From: Mesorhizobium norvegicum
Lineage (GTDB): Bacteria > Pseudomonadota > Alphaproteobacteria > Rhizobiales > Rhizobiaceae
Reading direction: 5' to 3'
Length of the DNA: 64,000 bases
Assembly (NCBI RefSeq): GCF_004919685.1
Contig: NZ_SMYZ01000042.1
Location: 1-64,000, forward strand
The stretch's first letter is position 1, and each line of letters opens with the position of its first letter. Positions 1 to 8,066 of the stretch are shown here, in pieces. A program made the translations under genes and the position numbers. The notes under the pieces are model-generated. The model saw only the letters and a list, made by a program, of their open reading frames with translations, ran no database searches and had not been told where the DNA came from.

Positions 1-37
1 TTGATTAGCTACCGACAGCCGTGTGGCGCTTCACCGC
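1..37. other. Left window edge
   Basis: Thirty-seven bases downstream of the LysE-type gene. No feature seen. Confidence 0.5.
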
Positions 38-649
38 TCAGCGTGCGGCAATCAGCGCTCCGGTGCCGATCATGGCACTGCCGGCGAACCGGTTCATCAG
101 CCGCATGCGCCTCGGCGTCCGGAACCAGCCCGAAGCCCGGCCGGCGAGAGCAGCATAGAGACCCATGGTGAGGATGTTGACGCTGATCACGACAGCAACC
201 ACCAGCAGGCCATCTGCAAGGGTCATGGTGTCGAGGTTCAGGATCAGCGGCATGATCGATGCATGGAACAGGATCGCCTTCGGATTGCCAAGCGCAATGG
301 ACGCGCCGAGGAAGAACGACCGCGACAATCTCGCCTGCGCCGCCTGCGGTTCATTCGATTGCGTGGCGGCAGTGCGCCACATCCTGATGCCGAGGAAGAC
401 CAGATAGGCAGCGCCCGCGTATTTCAGCAGCAGAAAAATCCATTCGAAGGTCTGGGCCAGCGCCACCAGTCCGAGCAGTGCCAGTGTGACCAGCAAGGCA
501 TCGCCGGCGGCAACACCGACTCCGGCCATGAACGCGCGAAGGAACCCGCGCGACACGCCGTTGGTGATGACGGCGAACATTGCTGGTCCAGGCGTCGCGG
601 CGGCAAGCGTGATCGCCGCGCAATAAGCCAGAAATGCCGTCAGTGTCAT
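38..649 (-). CDS. LysE/RhtB family amino-acid exporter
   Basis: Predicted inner-membrane exporter of about 203 residues, the usual length for the LysE/RhtB family, which exports amino acids or their analogues. The N-terminus has the family pattern TPGPAMFAVITNG inside the first membrane segment, followed by further hydrophobic stretches and the central motif LGNPKAILF. The ATG at 649 is chosen because it overlaps the TGA of the upstream DUF4031 gene (ATGA), suggesting translational coupling. The substrate cannot be read from the sequence. Confidence 0.85.
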   Translation of the reverse strand: MTLTAFLAYCAAITLAAATPGPAMFAVITNGVSRGFLRAFMAGVGVAAGDALLVTLALLGLVALAQTFEWIFLLLKYAGAAYLVFLGIRMWRTAATQSNEPQAAQARLSRSFFLGASIALGNPKAILFHASIMPLILNLDTMTLADGLLVVAVVISVNILTMGLYAALAGRASGWFRTPRRMRLMNRFAGSAMIGTGALIAAR

Positions 650-924
650 GATCGGATCTTTCCCTTGGGCACCCGAACGCGCCGGAAGATCGCGACGATC
701 TTCTCGCGGCTGCATTCGATGGCGCCGAGCCGCACCGCGCGGTCGCGCTCGAAGCCGGTTATGTCATAATGCGGCGCCGATGTCTTGGGCGGCCCCTGAT
801 AGGATGAGCGCTTGATGCCAAGCTGAGCGGCAAAGCGATGGAGCTCATCGGTGTCGTCAGCCATCAAATGGCACCAGCGATGACCAACCCATTTCCAGAT
901 TGCCGCGTCGACATAGACCGCCAT
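646..924 (-). CDS. DUF4031 domain protein
   Basis: Small cytoplasmic protein of 92 residues matching the DUF4031 pattern: it starts MAVYVDAAIWKWVGHRWCHL, followed by ADDTDELHRFAAQLGI and a PHYDITGFERDRAVRLGA segment typical of the family. Its biochemical role is unknown. The stop codon overlaps the ATG of the LysE-type exporter, so the two are probably co-translated. The link between them is not understood. Confidence 0.75.
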   Translation of the reverse strand: MAVYVDAAIWKWVGHRWCHLMADDTDELHRFAAQLGIKRSSYQGPPKTSAPHYDITGFERDRAVRLGAIECSREKIVAIFRRVRVPKGKIRS

Positions 925-967
925 GAGGCTTGCCGCATTCCTTCATCTTGCGCCGATCGGCACTCGT

Positions 968-2266
968 CTAGCGATGATAGAAGGGATTCGGATAGAAAAT
1001 GAAGCCGCGGCCGGCCTCGATCTCAACCACCGTGCTGGTGATGCTTTCCTGCATGCGACGGTGCAACTCGGCAACCGCATCGTCGATCGAGCCGGCATAT
1101 TCATGCAGGCCCAGCGCCTCCGGCACCCGGATATAGGCGCAACGCGGCCCGGCCGGCTGCGGAATGAACCGGTTGATCGTGTCACGCAGTCCGCCCCGGC
1201 AATAGTCGTTGCGGATCCGCTTCAGGTGTTCGGCGATCTCCTCCTGGGTGATGCGCGGGTTGGCCGAGGCCCAGGGCCCGACGCGTCGCAGCCTCTGGAC
1301 CGTATCGGCGAGCGCGCGGACCTGCTTTTGCCCTTCCGCATCGCCGGTGTTTTCGCGCTGCCAGCGACGCGCCCGGCGCAGAAGCTCGGTGGTGTCGGTG
1401 ATTACAGCGTTGGGTGAGATGCTCTCGCCGAGCCGGCGGGCGAGTTCGCTGACCAACGCCCTCTGGCGCTCGGCATAGGTCGCGCCTGCGTCGGACGGCA
1501 TGCCCCATGCGGCTTCGTCGCGGGTCAGCAGCGTCGAATAGATATGGTGGATGCGCTGCGGCAGCGTGTCGTTCGCGCGACGTTCTATTTTCAGGTTTTT
1601 CTCGACATAGGCGCATTCCTTCGCCAGCGCCGCTTCGACATTCCTGGTGAAGGCAAGTTTCCAGACGACTGGCGCGATCCAGACCTTGAAATCGGGATCC
1701 GTGGCCCGACCGCGCTTGAGGGCCTCAAGCCCCATCTCGACGGCACCCGGCAGCAACGGCGCAACGATATTGGCGTGCCAGCCGACGCCGCCTTCGGGAT
1801 GCAGCAGCACGCCATGGCCCTTCAAGGCCCAGGCGACGGAGTGTTCCTTGGCTGCCCCGCTGTTGCCGGGTATCTGGGCGATCAGATTGTTGGCCAGCCA
1901 GAATTTCTGCATCAGCCGGCCAAGACCGTTGACGACACCATTCGTCGCCCAGGAGGCAGTGAGCGGGCTGACCTGCGACACGATCTCCTTGTCGATCATC
2001 CAGTCGGTGAAGAACTCGGGATGATTGGGCGTGATGAAGGTCGCCTTCCCTGCCCCGCAACTGGCCTTCAGCCGGTCGAGATCGGCGTCGGGAAAGTCGA
2101 TGTGACGGACATTGGCGACGCCGCGCAGACCGGCCAGGCGGTTGAACGGCAACAGGTCACGAAATCCGGGAATGCCGCGCAGCATGACGATCCGGTTGAC
2201 GGATGTCATGACCCTGATCAGTGCAGGATTGGGCCGCGGCGCCACGAAGACATCGATCTTGCTCAA
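968..2266 (-). CDS. PlsC-like acyltransferase domain protein
   Basis: 432-residue protein resembling the glycerophospholipid acyltransferase (PlsC) fold. Two motifs support this: NHPEFFTDW near residue 80, in the place of the catalytic NHxxxxD box, and LHPEGGVGW near residue 155, in the place of the FPEGTRS phosphate-binding box. The His and Asp of the first motif are separated by five residues rather than four, so the canonical HX4D is altered. No membrane segment is obvious. The start is TTG at 2266, behind a strong GGGGGGAG ribosome binding site. The long C-terminal half (about residues 230-432) is charged and not recognised. Substrate unknown. Confidence 0.6.
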   Translation of the reverse strand: MSKIDVFVAPRPNPALIRVMTSVNRIVMLRGIPGFRDLLPFNRLAGLRGVANVRHIDFPDADLDRLKASCGAGKATFITPNHPEFFTDWMIDKEIVSQVSPLTASWATNGVVNGLGRLMQKFWLANNLIAQIPGNSGAAKEHSVAWALKGHGVLLHPEGGVGWHANIVAPLLPGAVEMGLEALKRGRATDPDFKVWIAPVVWKLAFTRNVEAALAKECAYVEKNLKIERRANDTLPQRIHHIYSTLLTRDEAAWGMPSDAGATYAERQRALVSELARRLGESISPNAVITDTTELLRRARRWQRENTGDAEGQKQVRALADTVQRLRRVGPWASANPRITQEEIAEHLKRIRNDYCRGGLRDTINRFIPQPAGPRCAYIRVPEALGLHEYAGSIDDAVAELHRRMQESITSTVVEIEAGRGFIFYPNPFYHR

Positions 2267-2384
2267 GCTGCTCCCCCCTTGCGCCTGGACGCTGGGGGAA
2301 GAGGTTGAGAGACGATTGCGGCGCGTTCAAGTCGTTCGCCACGACCACGCCGTGTCGTGGTTAATCAACCGGCCGGATGAAGCC

Positions 2385-3212
2385 CTATTTGGTCGGACAG
2401 GCTTTCGTCTGGTCGAACAACGACAGATTGACCAGCTTGCCGGTCATCGAGAAGTCGCCATAGTCCATGACGAGGTCGCGGGTGATGCCGTTCTCATGCA
2501 GCTTGAAGCTGATGCGGTATTCCGGCACCTCTTCGCCTGTCTTATCGGTGTCGTCGAAATAGGCGATGTCGACCGGCCAGTATTTGTCGGTGGCGAGCTT
2601 CGCCAGTGCAGGAGCCTCCGGGTCGGCCTTGTCGGCATCGGTTTTCTTGCCGACGACGACGGTGGTGGTCATAACCTTGTTGGCGTCTTCGGAACCGTCG
2701 AACAGGTTGGTTTCGTAGAAGTTCTCGCCCTTTTCGGCCTTGCCGATCAGTTCGACCAGATGCTGGGTCGGAAATTGGGTAGTCTCCAGCTCGACGCTGT
2801 TCTTTTCAGGCTTGTCGATATCGACCTTCAGGCCCTTGGTCCCTTTCGTGGCGACGCCTTTGACCTCCTTGTCGAGGTTCTGGTCGACGAAGGACTTTGT
2901 CACGAATGAAAAGGTCTTGCCTTCGGCGTCCTCGAAAGTGGTCGTCTGCTGATCCGTCAGCCTGGTGTTGTCGGCAGTCACAATCTGGGTGACGAAGCGG
3001 AATTTCACCGTATAGCCTTCGCAGGCCGAGCCGTTGAACTCATAGACCATGCGGCCGGATATGCCTGTGATGCCGGACTGATCGGACGCTTTCTTGAGGG
3101 TAAGGTCGTAAACGGCGCGGTGGGCTTGCAGCGCCGGCACGGCAAAGGCTGGGCCTATCGAGAAGACCCCCGACAACAGAACGGCATGGAATGCAAGGCG
3201 CGTAGCGCGCAT
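2385..3212 (-). CDS. eipB: Cell-envelope integrity protein EipB (DUF1849)
   Basis: 275-residue periplasmic protein of the DUF1849/EipB family, known from Brucella as a beta-spiral envelope protein needed for cell-envelope integrity. It has a signal peptide ending near SIGPAFA, then AHRAVYDLTLKKASDQSGI, GRMVYEFNGSACEGYT and a C-terminal DYGDFSMTGKLVNLSLFDQTKACPTK region. The two cysteines (SACEG and KACPTK) are placed as in the conserved EipB disulfide. It is a single gene, divergent from the RidA gene across a 138-bp intergenic region. Confidence 0.85.
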   Translation of the reverse strand: MRATRLAFHAVLLSGVFSIGPAFAVPALQAHRAVYDLTLKKASDQSGITGISGRMVYEFNGSACEGYTVKFRFVTQIVTADNTRLTDQQTTTFEDAEGKTFSFVTKSFVDQNLDKEVKGVATKGTKGLKVDIDKPEKNSVELETTQFPTQHLVELIGKAEKGENFYETNLFDGSEDANKVMTTTVVVGKKTDADKADPEAPALAKLATDKYWPVDIAYFDDTDKTGEEVPEYRISFKLHENGITRDLVMDYGDFSMTGKLVNLSLFDQTKACPTK

Positions 3213-3350
3213 GAGGTACTCCGATCGTCGCGGCTGACGGCAAGCCGCAGGGAAAGATGGTCCAGCTTAAAAAAAGTCGTGGCGGAAGCGAGGCAAAAAT
3301 AGCAATTTCGGCCCGGCCCGCGCGGCGTCACCAAGCAATAGGGAAATACC

Positions 3351-3815
3351 ATGAGTGAAACAATCGAAAAGCGGCTAAGCGATCTGGGCGTGACGCTTCC
3401 TGTCGCCGCCGCGCCCGCCGCCAACTACGTGCCCTATTGCAGGACCGGCAATTTGCTGTTCACCGCCGGCCAATTGCCGCTCAAGGATGGCAAGCTGCAG
3501 GCGAGCGGGCTGCTTGGCCGCGATATCGACACCGCAAGCGGCAAGGACGCGGCAAAGTACTGCGCGATCAACATCCTGGCGCAGGCCAAGGCAGCGCTCG
3601 GCGATCTCGAGAAAATCCGCCGGCTGGTGAAGATCACCGTTTTCGTCGCCTCGACGCCTGAGTTTGTCGAGCAGCACCTGGTTGCCAACGGCGCCTCCGA
3701 CTTCCTGGTCGCGGCACTTGGCGAACGCGGCAAGCATGCCCGTTCCGCCGTCGGCACCGCCTGCCTGCCGCTTAATGCCGCAGTGGAAATCGAAGCCATC
3801 TTCGAAGTCGAATGA
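3351..3815 (+). CDS. RidA family protein (YjgF/YER057c/UK114)
   Basis: 154-residue member of the RidA superfamily. RidA itself hydrolyses reactive enamine/imine intermediates; this longer subgroup has less defined roles. Visible are NLLFTAGQLPLKDGKL, an alpha-helical AKYCAINILAQAKAALGDLEKI and the C-terminal strand ACLPLNAAVEIEAIFEVE. The Arg used by archetypal RidA for the substrate carboxylate is not at its usual place, so activity may differ. Start ATG follows AGGGAAA. It lies just upstream of the GDPD gene and probably shares its transcript. Confidence 0.85.
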   Translation: MSETIEKRLSDLGVTLPVAAAPAANYVPYCRTGNLLFTAGQLPLKDGKLQASGLLGRDIDTASGKDAAKYCAINILAQAKAALGDLEKIRRLVKITVFVASTPEFVEQHLVANGASDFLVAALGERGKHARSAVGTACLPLNAAVEIEAIFEVE

Positions 3816-3829
3816 GCCAGGGGACAGAA

Positions 3830-4558
3830 ATGACCGACCTATCCTGGCTGACCGCCCGGCCCGTCGCCCATCGCGGTTTCCACGACATGAACAAGACGCG
3901 CTGGGAAAACACGCTGTCCGCCTTCGCCGCGGCGGCCGAGCGCGGCTATGCGATCGAATGCGACGTGCACCTGTCGTCGGATGGCGTTCCCGTGATCATT
4001 CATGATGACGATTTGCAAAGGCTGACCGGCCAGGACGGTTTCGTCTGGCAACGCACCGCGGCGGAACTTACGGCGCTCAAGGTCGGTGGCACATCGGACC
4101 ACCTGCCGACGCTGCAGGAAGCGCTCGACCTGGTTGACGGCCGCGTGCCGATGGTTGTCGAGCTCAAAGGGATTCCCGGTCGTGACGAAGGCCTGGTGGC
4201 AAGCGTCGGCAAGATGCTCAAGCGCTACAAGGGCAAAGCCGCGATCATGTCGTTCGACCACTGGCTGATCCGCGATTTCCCGAAACACGCGCCGGGCATT
4301 CCGGGCGGACTGACCGCCTACGGCAAGGACGTCAAGCTGATCGAGGCGCATTTCGCCATGCTGGCGCACGAGATCGCCTTCACCTCCTATGCCGCCGGCG
4401 ACCTGCCGAACCGGTTCGTCAGCTTCGTGCGCGAAAAGCTGAAAATGCCTGTTATCACCTGGACCGTGCATGACCAGCCCGCGGTCGACCTGACCTTCAG
4501 ATATGCCGACCAGATGACGTTCGAGGGCTTTGAACCCGATCTGGTCAAAGTCGCCTGA
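3830..4558 (+). CDS. Glycerophosphodiester phosphodiesterase
   Basis: About 242 residues of the GDPD TIM-barrel family, which hydrolyses glycerophosphodiesters to glycerol-3-phosphate and an alcohol. The catalytic pattern is clear: VAHRGFHD with N-terminal HRG, ENTLSAF, IECDVHLSSDGVPVIIHDDDL with metal-binding Glu/Asp and second His. The C-terminus has the VITWTVHD strand. No signal peptide, so cytosolic. I chose the ATG at 3830, preceded by AGGGGAC; an upstream ATG at 3812 overlaps the RidA stop codon and would add six residues. Confidence 0.88.
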   Translation: MTDLSWLTARPVAHRGFHDMNKTRWENTLSAFAAAAERGYAIECDVHLSSDGVPVIIHDDDLQRLTGQDGFVWQRTAAELTALKVGGTSDHLPTLQEALDLVDGRVPMVVELKGIPGRDEGLVASVGKMLKRYKGKAAIMSFDHWLIRDFPKHAPGIPGGLTAYGKDVKLIEAHFAMLAHEIAFTSYAAGDLPNRFVSFVREKLKMPVITWTVHDQPAVDLTFRYADQMTFEGFEPDLVKVA

Positions 4559-4614
4559 AGTCGAGTGTCTGAAACGTGACTTGTACCAAGCCGGACGGAG
4601 CTTAAATAAGCCTC

Positions 4615-5829
4615 ATGGATCAAGGCGACGAGGGCGATGGCCAGACAGCAAATGCGGACTATTCGATCCGCGTCGCGGCTGGTATCGGCGCTTTCACCTG
4701 CGATGAATGGAACAGCTTTGCCGGAACGACGCGCGGCGATGCAGAAACCAATTACAATCCTTTGGTTTCCTTCGCTTTTCTGAGCGCGCTCGAGGATTCC
4801 GGATGCGCTGTGCGGCGCACCGGTTGGCAGGGCCACCACCTCAGGCTGGAGGATGGGCAAGGCAGATTGCTGGGCGCGGTGCCCTGTTATCTCAAATCGC
4901 ACAGCCAGGGCGAATATGTGTTCGACCATGGCTGGTCGGATGCGTTCGAGCGCGCCGGTGGCCGCTACTATCCAAAACTGCAAAGTGCTGTGCCTTTCTC
5001 CCCGGTCACCGGCCCTCGCCTGCTGGTCAGCAAGGGCGAGGACAGCGCCACGGTGAAGGCCGGTCTCGCGGCAGGCCTGAAAGCGGTGACGCAAAAACTC
5101 GGTGTCTCTTCCGCGCATGTCACCTTCGCGCAGGAGGGCGACGTGGAGGTATTGGAGGCGGCAGGTTTCCTGCACCGCACCGACCAGCAATTCCATTTCT
5201 TCAATGAAGGCTTTTCAACCTATGACGACTTCCTCGCTACCCTTGCCTCGCGCAAGCGAAAGGCGATGAAGAAGGAAAGGCGCGAAGCGCTTGGCAATGG
5301 CATTTCGATCGACCGGCTGACCGGCAAGGATCTCACCGAGAAGGCCTGGGACGATTTCTTCACCTTCTACATGGACACCGGCAGCCGCAAATGGGGCCGG
5401 CCCTATCTCAACCGCCAATTCTTCTCGCTGATCGGCGAACGCATGGCCGACGACATCCTGCTGGTGATGGCCAAACGCAATGGGCGCTATGTTGCTGGCG
5501 CCATCAATTTCATCGGCTCCGATGCACTCTATGGCCGCAACTGGGGCTGCATCGAGGACCACCCCTTCCTGCATTTCGAGGTCTGCTACCACCAGGCGAT
5601 CGACTTCGCCATCGAGCGTAAGCTGAAGGTGGTCGAGGCGGGCGCACAGGGCGAGCACAAGCTCGCGCGCGGCTACCGGCCGGTGACCATGCATTCCGCG
5701 CACTACATTGCGCACCCCGGCCTGCGCAACGCCGTCGCCGACTATCTCAGGCGCGAGCGGCAAGAGGTGGAGCGGATGAGCGAATATCTCGAAGAGCACA
5801 CCCCGTTCCGCAAGGATCTGGAGGAGTAG
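4615..5829 (+). CDS. GNAT-superfamily N-acyltransferase (COG3146/DUF482)
   Basis: 404-residue protein of the COG3146 group, a FemAB-like double-GNAT family. Typical stretches are NYNPLVSFAFLSALEDSGC at the N-terminus, then GWQGHHLRLED, VFDHGWSDAFERAGGRYYPKLQSAVPF and a C-terminal FEVCYHQAIDFAIE, VEAGAQGEHKLARGY. Function is not established; an acyl or aminoacyl transfer to an unknown acceptor is inferred from the fold. It is in the same direction as GDPD (56-bp gap) and the HIT gene. The ribosome binding site before the ATG at 4615 is weak. Confidence 0.8.
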   Translation: MDQGDEGDGQTANADYSIRVAAGIGAFTCDEWNSFAGTTRGDAETNYNPLVSFAFLSALEDSGCAVRRTGWQGHHLRLEDGQGRLLGAVPCYLKSHSQGEYVFDHGWSDAFERAGGRYYPKLQSAVPFSPVTGPRLLVSKGEDSATVKAGLAAGLKAVTQKLGVSSAHVTFAQEGDVEVLEAAGFLHRTDQQFHFFNEGFSTYDDFLATLASRKRKAMKKERREALGNGISIDRLTGKDLTEKAWDDFFTFYMDTGSRKWGRPYLNRQFFSLIGERMADDILLVMAKRNGRYVAGAINFIGSDALYGRNWGCIEDHPFLHFEVCYHQAIDFAIERKLKVVEAGAQGEHKLARGYRPVTMHSAHYIAHPGLRNAVADYLRRERQEVERMSEYLEEHTPFRKDLEE

Positions 5830-5927
5830 CAACAGGGCTGCCCTGATGGCAGGATCGACTTCGCCCGATCGTCTTGCCGACTTTCCACGGCTTCGCTACA
5901 CGAAAGGCACAACCCGGAGCGTTCGCC

Positions 5928-6362
5928 ATGACCGAGGCCGCCTACGACACCGACAACATCTTCGCAAAGATCCTGCGCGGCGAAATTCCCTCGCACTGCA
6001 TCTACGAGGACGATGCGTTCATAGCCTTCATGGATGTGATGCCGCAGGGGCCGGGCCATACGCTCGTGGTGCCGAAGGCGCCGTCGCGCAACCTGCTCGA
6101 CGCCGATCCGTCAATTTTCGGCCCGCTTTTCACCGTCGTCCAGAAAGTAGCGCTGGCGGTGAAAAAGGCCTTCGGCGCCGACGGCGTCACAGTCATGCAG
6201 TTCAATGAGCCGGCCTCGGGGCAGACCGTCTATCATCTGCATGTGCATGTCATCCCGCGCTTCGATGGCATTCCGCTGAAACCGCACACGGGCGGAATGG
6301 AGAAGCCGGAAGTGCTGGCCAAGAGCGCCGAAAAGATACGGGCTGCGATGACCGCGCGGTGA
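5928..6362 (+). CDS. HIT family nucleotide hydrolase/transferase
   Basis: 144-residue histidine-triad protein. The signature HLHVHVIPRF (HxHxHxx) lies near residue 100, and the N-terminal NIFAKILRGEIPSHCIYEDD block is standard for the HINT-like branch, which cleaves nucleoside phosphoramidates. The ATG at 5928 follows CGGAG. It is 98 bp downstream of the GNAT gene and convergent with the PAP2 gene, with only three bases between the stop codons. Confidence 0.9.
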   Translation: MTEAAYDTDNIFAKILRGEIPSHCIYEDDAFIAFMDVMPQGPGHTLVVPKAPSRNLLDADPSIFGPLFTVVQKVALAVKKAFGADGVTVMQFNEPASGQTVYHLHVHVIPRFDGIPLKPHTGGMEKPEVLAKSAEKIRAAMTAR

Positions 6363-6365
6363 CGC

Positions 6366-7310
6366 TCAGCCCTCGGCGGTCGTCAGCGCCTCGCATTTGG
6401 CCCTCGACGACGGCCGTCGCTGCTGCGCTTCGAATGCCCACAGGCCCAGTCGCCAGCAGGCTATTGTAATCACCGCGCCGCCGAACACGTCCATCAGATT
6501 GTGCCCGCCATGGATAAGAATTGCCGGCACCAGCATGGTGTTGACGAGGATCAGCGCGAAACGCGCAAATGGATACGGCCAGATCGCGACAAGCGACATC
6601 AGCGCCATGACCGTGTGGAACGACGGGAACCCTATGAGCCCTGTCGCCTGAATCGCTGAAATGTCCTTGATGCCGTCAACCAGCAGGCGATTCAATTCCG
6701 CCCCGTAGGCGGAATTAACCACGGGTCCAACAATGCGATCGATTTCAGGGTCCAAGGTCCAGTAGGCGGAAGCGCCACTGGACGGAAACAGCGCCCAGCA
6801 AAAGATAGTGGCCAGCGCGGCAAACACCGTCGCCAGCATGGCCGCGTGAAGCCGCTTCCGATCGTTGGCCATACCCAGGAAGAGAAAGACCAACAGGATC
6901 TGAGCCAGCGTCAGAGTATAGACCTGCCTCAGCATATCCGAGAGAAGCGGGTATTGAGAAATCCATGCACAAGCGGCTGGCCACGAGTAACCAAACCAGG
7001 AGTCGATCCACACCAGGGTGGCGTCGATCGGTGCTGAATGCCGTGGCAAGAGCAGAAGGTTGAACAGCGAGGCAACAACTGAAAAGAGGATGAACAGCGC
7101 CAGGGCATGCGCAGTGAGCGCGATCCGCTCCGCCTTGCGGACCCGGCGATAGAATTGGCCGAGAGCGGTCATCACAATGGCAAAGCCGATGGAAAAACCG
7201 TAGCCGTCAAGCGCAACGGTGATGTCCTTGTCCCATGCAAGGAAAAAGCAGACGGCGACCAGCGCCAACACAATAGCCAGTATTGTCCGTTCTGCAGGAA
7301 GCAAGATCAT
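6366..7310 (-). CDS. PAP2 superfamily membrane phosphatase
   Basis: 314-residue polytopic membrane protein with the C-terminal part of the PAP2 phosphatase signature: GFPSFHT (motif C2 region, catalytic His) and HGGHNLMDVFGG (motif C3, nucleophile His and Asp). About six to seven hydrophobic segments are visible. Such proteins dephosphorylate lipid phosphates or transfer head groups. The spacing resembles the inositol-phosphorylceramide-synthase-like subgroup, but the substrate is not determined. Single gene. Confidence 0.82.
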   Translation of the reverse strand: MILLPAERTILAIVLALVAVCFFLAWDKDITVALDGYGFSIGFAIVMTALGQFYRRVRKAERIALTAHALALFILFSVVASLFNLLLLPRHSAPIDATLVWIDSWFGYSWPAACAWISQYPLLSDMLRQVYTLTLAQILLVFLFLGMANDRKRLHAAMLATVFAALATIFCWALFPSSGASAYWTLDPEIDRIVGPVVNSAYGAELNRLLVDGIKDISAIQATGLIGFPSFHTVMALMSLVAIWPYPFARFALILVNTMLVPAILIHGGHNLMDVFGGAVITIACWRLGLWAFEAQQRRPSSRAKCEALTTAEG

Positions 7311-7365
7311 GCCTGAAACATGACCAATGAGCGTTAATCAAGAGTGAAACTGGAAGCAGGAATGG

Positions 7366-8004
7366 TCAAGAACTCCTGTGGGAGTCCCATGAAGAATCCG
7401 AGAATCTCTGAAAAACCGTTGAATTCAAATTTTCCAACACAAGCTCACGAATTATCTCCGCGCACTGGGCAGAGTTCAGAAGTGACGTATCGACTTCCAG
7501 ATCGTACACGCCTGGCCGGTGCACCTCTTCCTGCCATAGACGCACGGGCAATGGCACGGGATCGTCAGGCGAGCCCGTCACATATCCCTTGTCCGCCGCG
7601 CTGGCCGCACGCCTCTCCATGATGATTTCGATCGGGCAGCGAACACCGACAAGCAGCACCGGCAGGCCGGCGAGACCGCGGGCGCAATCGACGAGGCAGT
7701 TGAGGGGTTTCGAATAGGCATCGTGATGGCCGACATCCGCAACGACATTCAGCCCCAGCCGGCTGTGAGCGGCTATCGATTCGTAGAGCGCGGCGTAGAA
7801 TCCGGGCACGACGCTTTCAATATCCGGACGCTCGCCGCCTGGCCGCAATCCGATTCCAGGCCGATAGCGCTGCGGCGTAGCCTGCTCGTAAACGTCGACG
7901 CCGAGATTGATCCAGACGCCATCGAAACTCTCCTGAATAGCCCTGGCGATGCTTGATTTTCCCGATCGCGGCGCGCCGTTCAGGACGATGATCTGGCCGG
8001 CCAT
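7366..8004 (-). CDS. Chloramphenicol phosphotransferase-like P-loop kinase
   Basis: 212-residue kinase with an N-terminal Walker A motif (NGAPRSGKSS), a DVGHHD segment and the CPIEIIMERR helix typical of the CPT family. The Streptomyces prototype phosphorylates chloramphenicol; most homologues, like this one, have unknown small-molecule substrates. RBS GAGGTGA precedes ATG 8004. Transcription would start beside the terminator that ends the clpSA operon. Confidence 0.75.
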   Translation of the reverse strand: MAGQIIVLNGAPRSGKSSIARAIQESFDGVWINLGVDVYEQATPQRYRPGIGLRPGGERPDIESVVPGFYAALYESIAAHSRLGLNVVADVGHHDAYSKPLNCLVDCARGLAGLPVLLVGVRCPIEIIMERRAASAADKGYVTGSPDDPVPLPVRLWQEEVHRPGVYDLEVDTSLLNSAQCAEIIRELVLENLNSTVFQRFSDSSWDSHRSS

Positions 8005-8025
8005 GCGTCACCTCGTGCTCCAATG

Positions 8026-8052
8026 AAAAAAGCCCCGTTTCCGGGGCTTTTC
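8026..8052 (-). terminator. Rho-independent terminator of clpSA
   Basis: Perfect 10-bp stem (arms 8028-8037 and 8042-8051) with a four-base loop and a T-run on the minus strand just beyond clpA. The stem AAAAGCCCCG/CGGGGCTTTT also has an A-run on the other side, so it could work in both directions. It lies between clpA and the CPT-like kinase start. Confidence 0.85.
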
Positions 8053-8066
8053 GACTTTCGTAAGGC

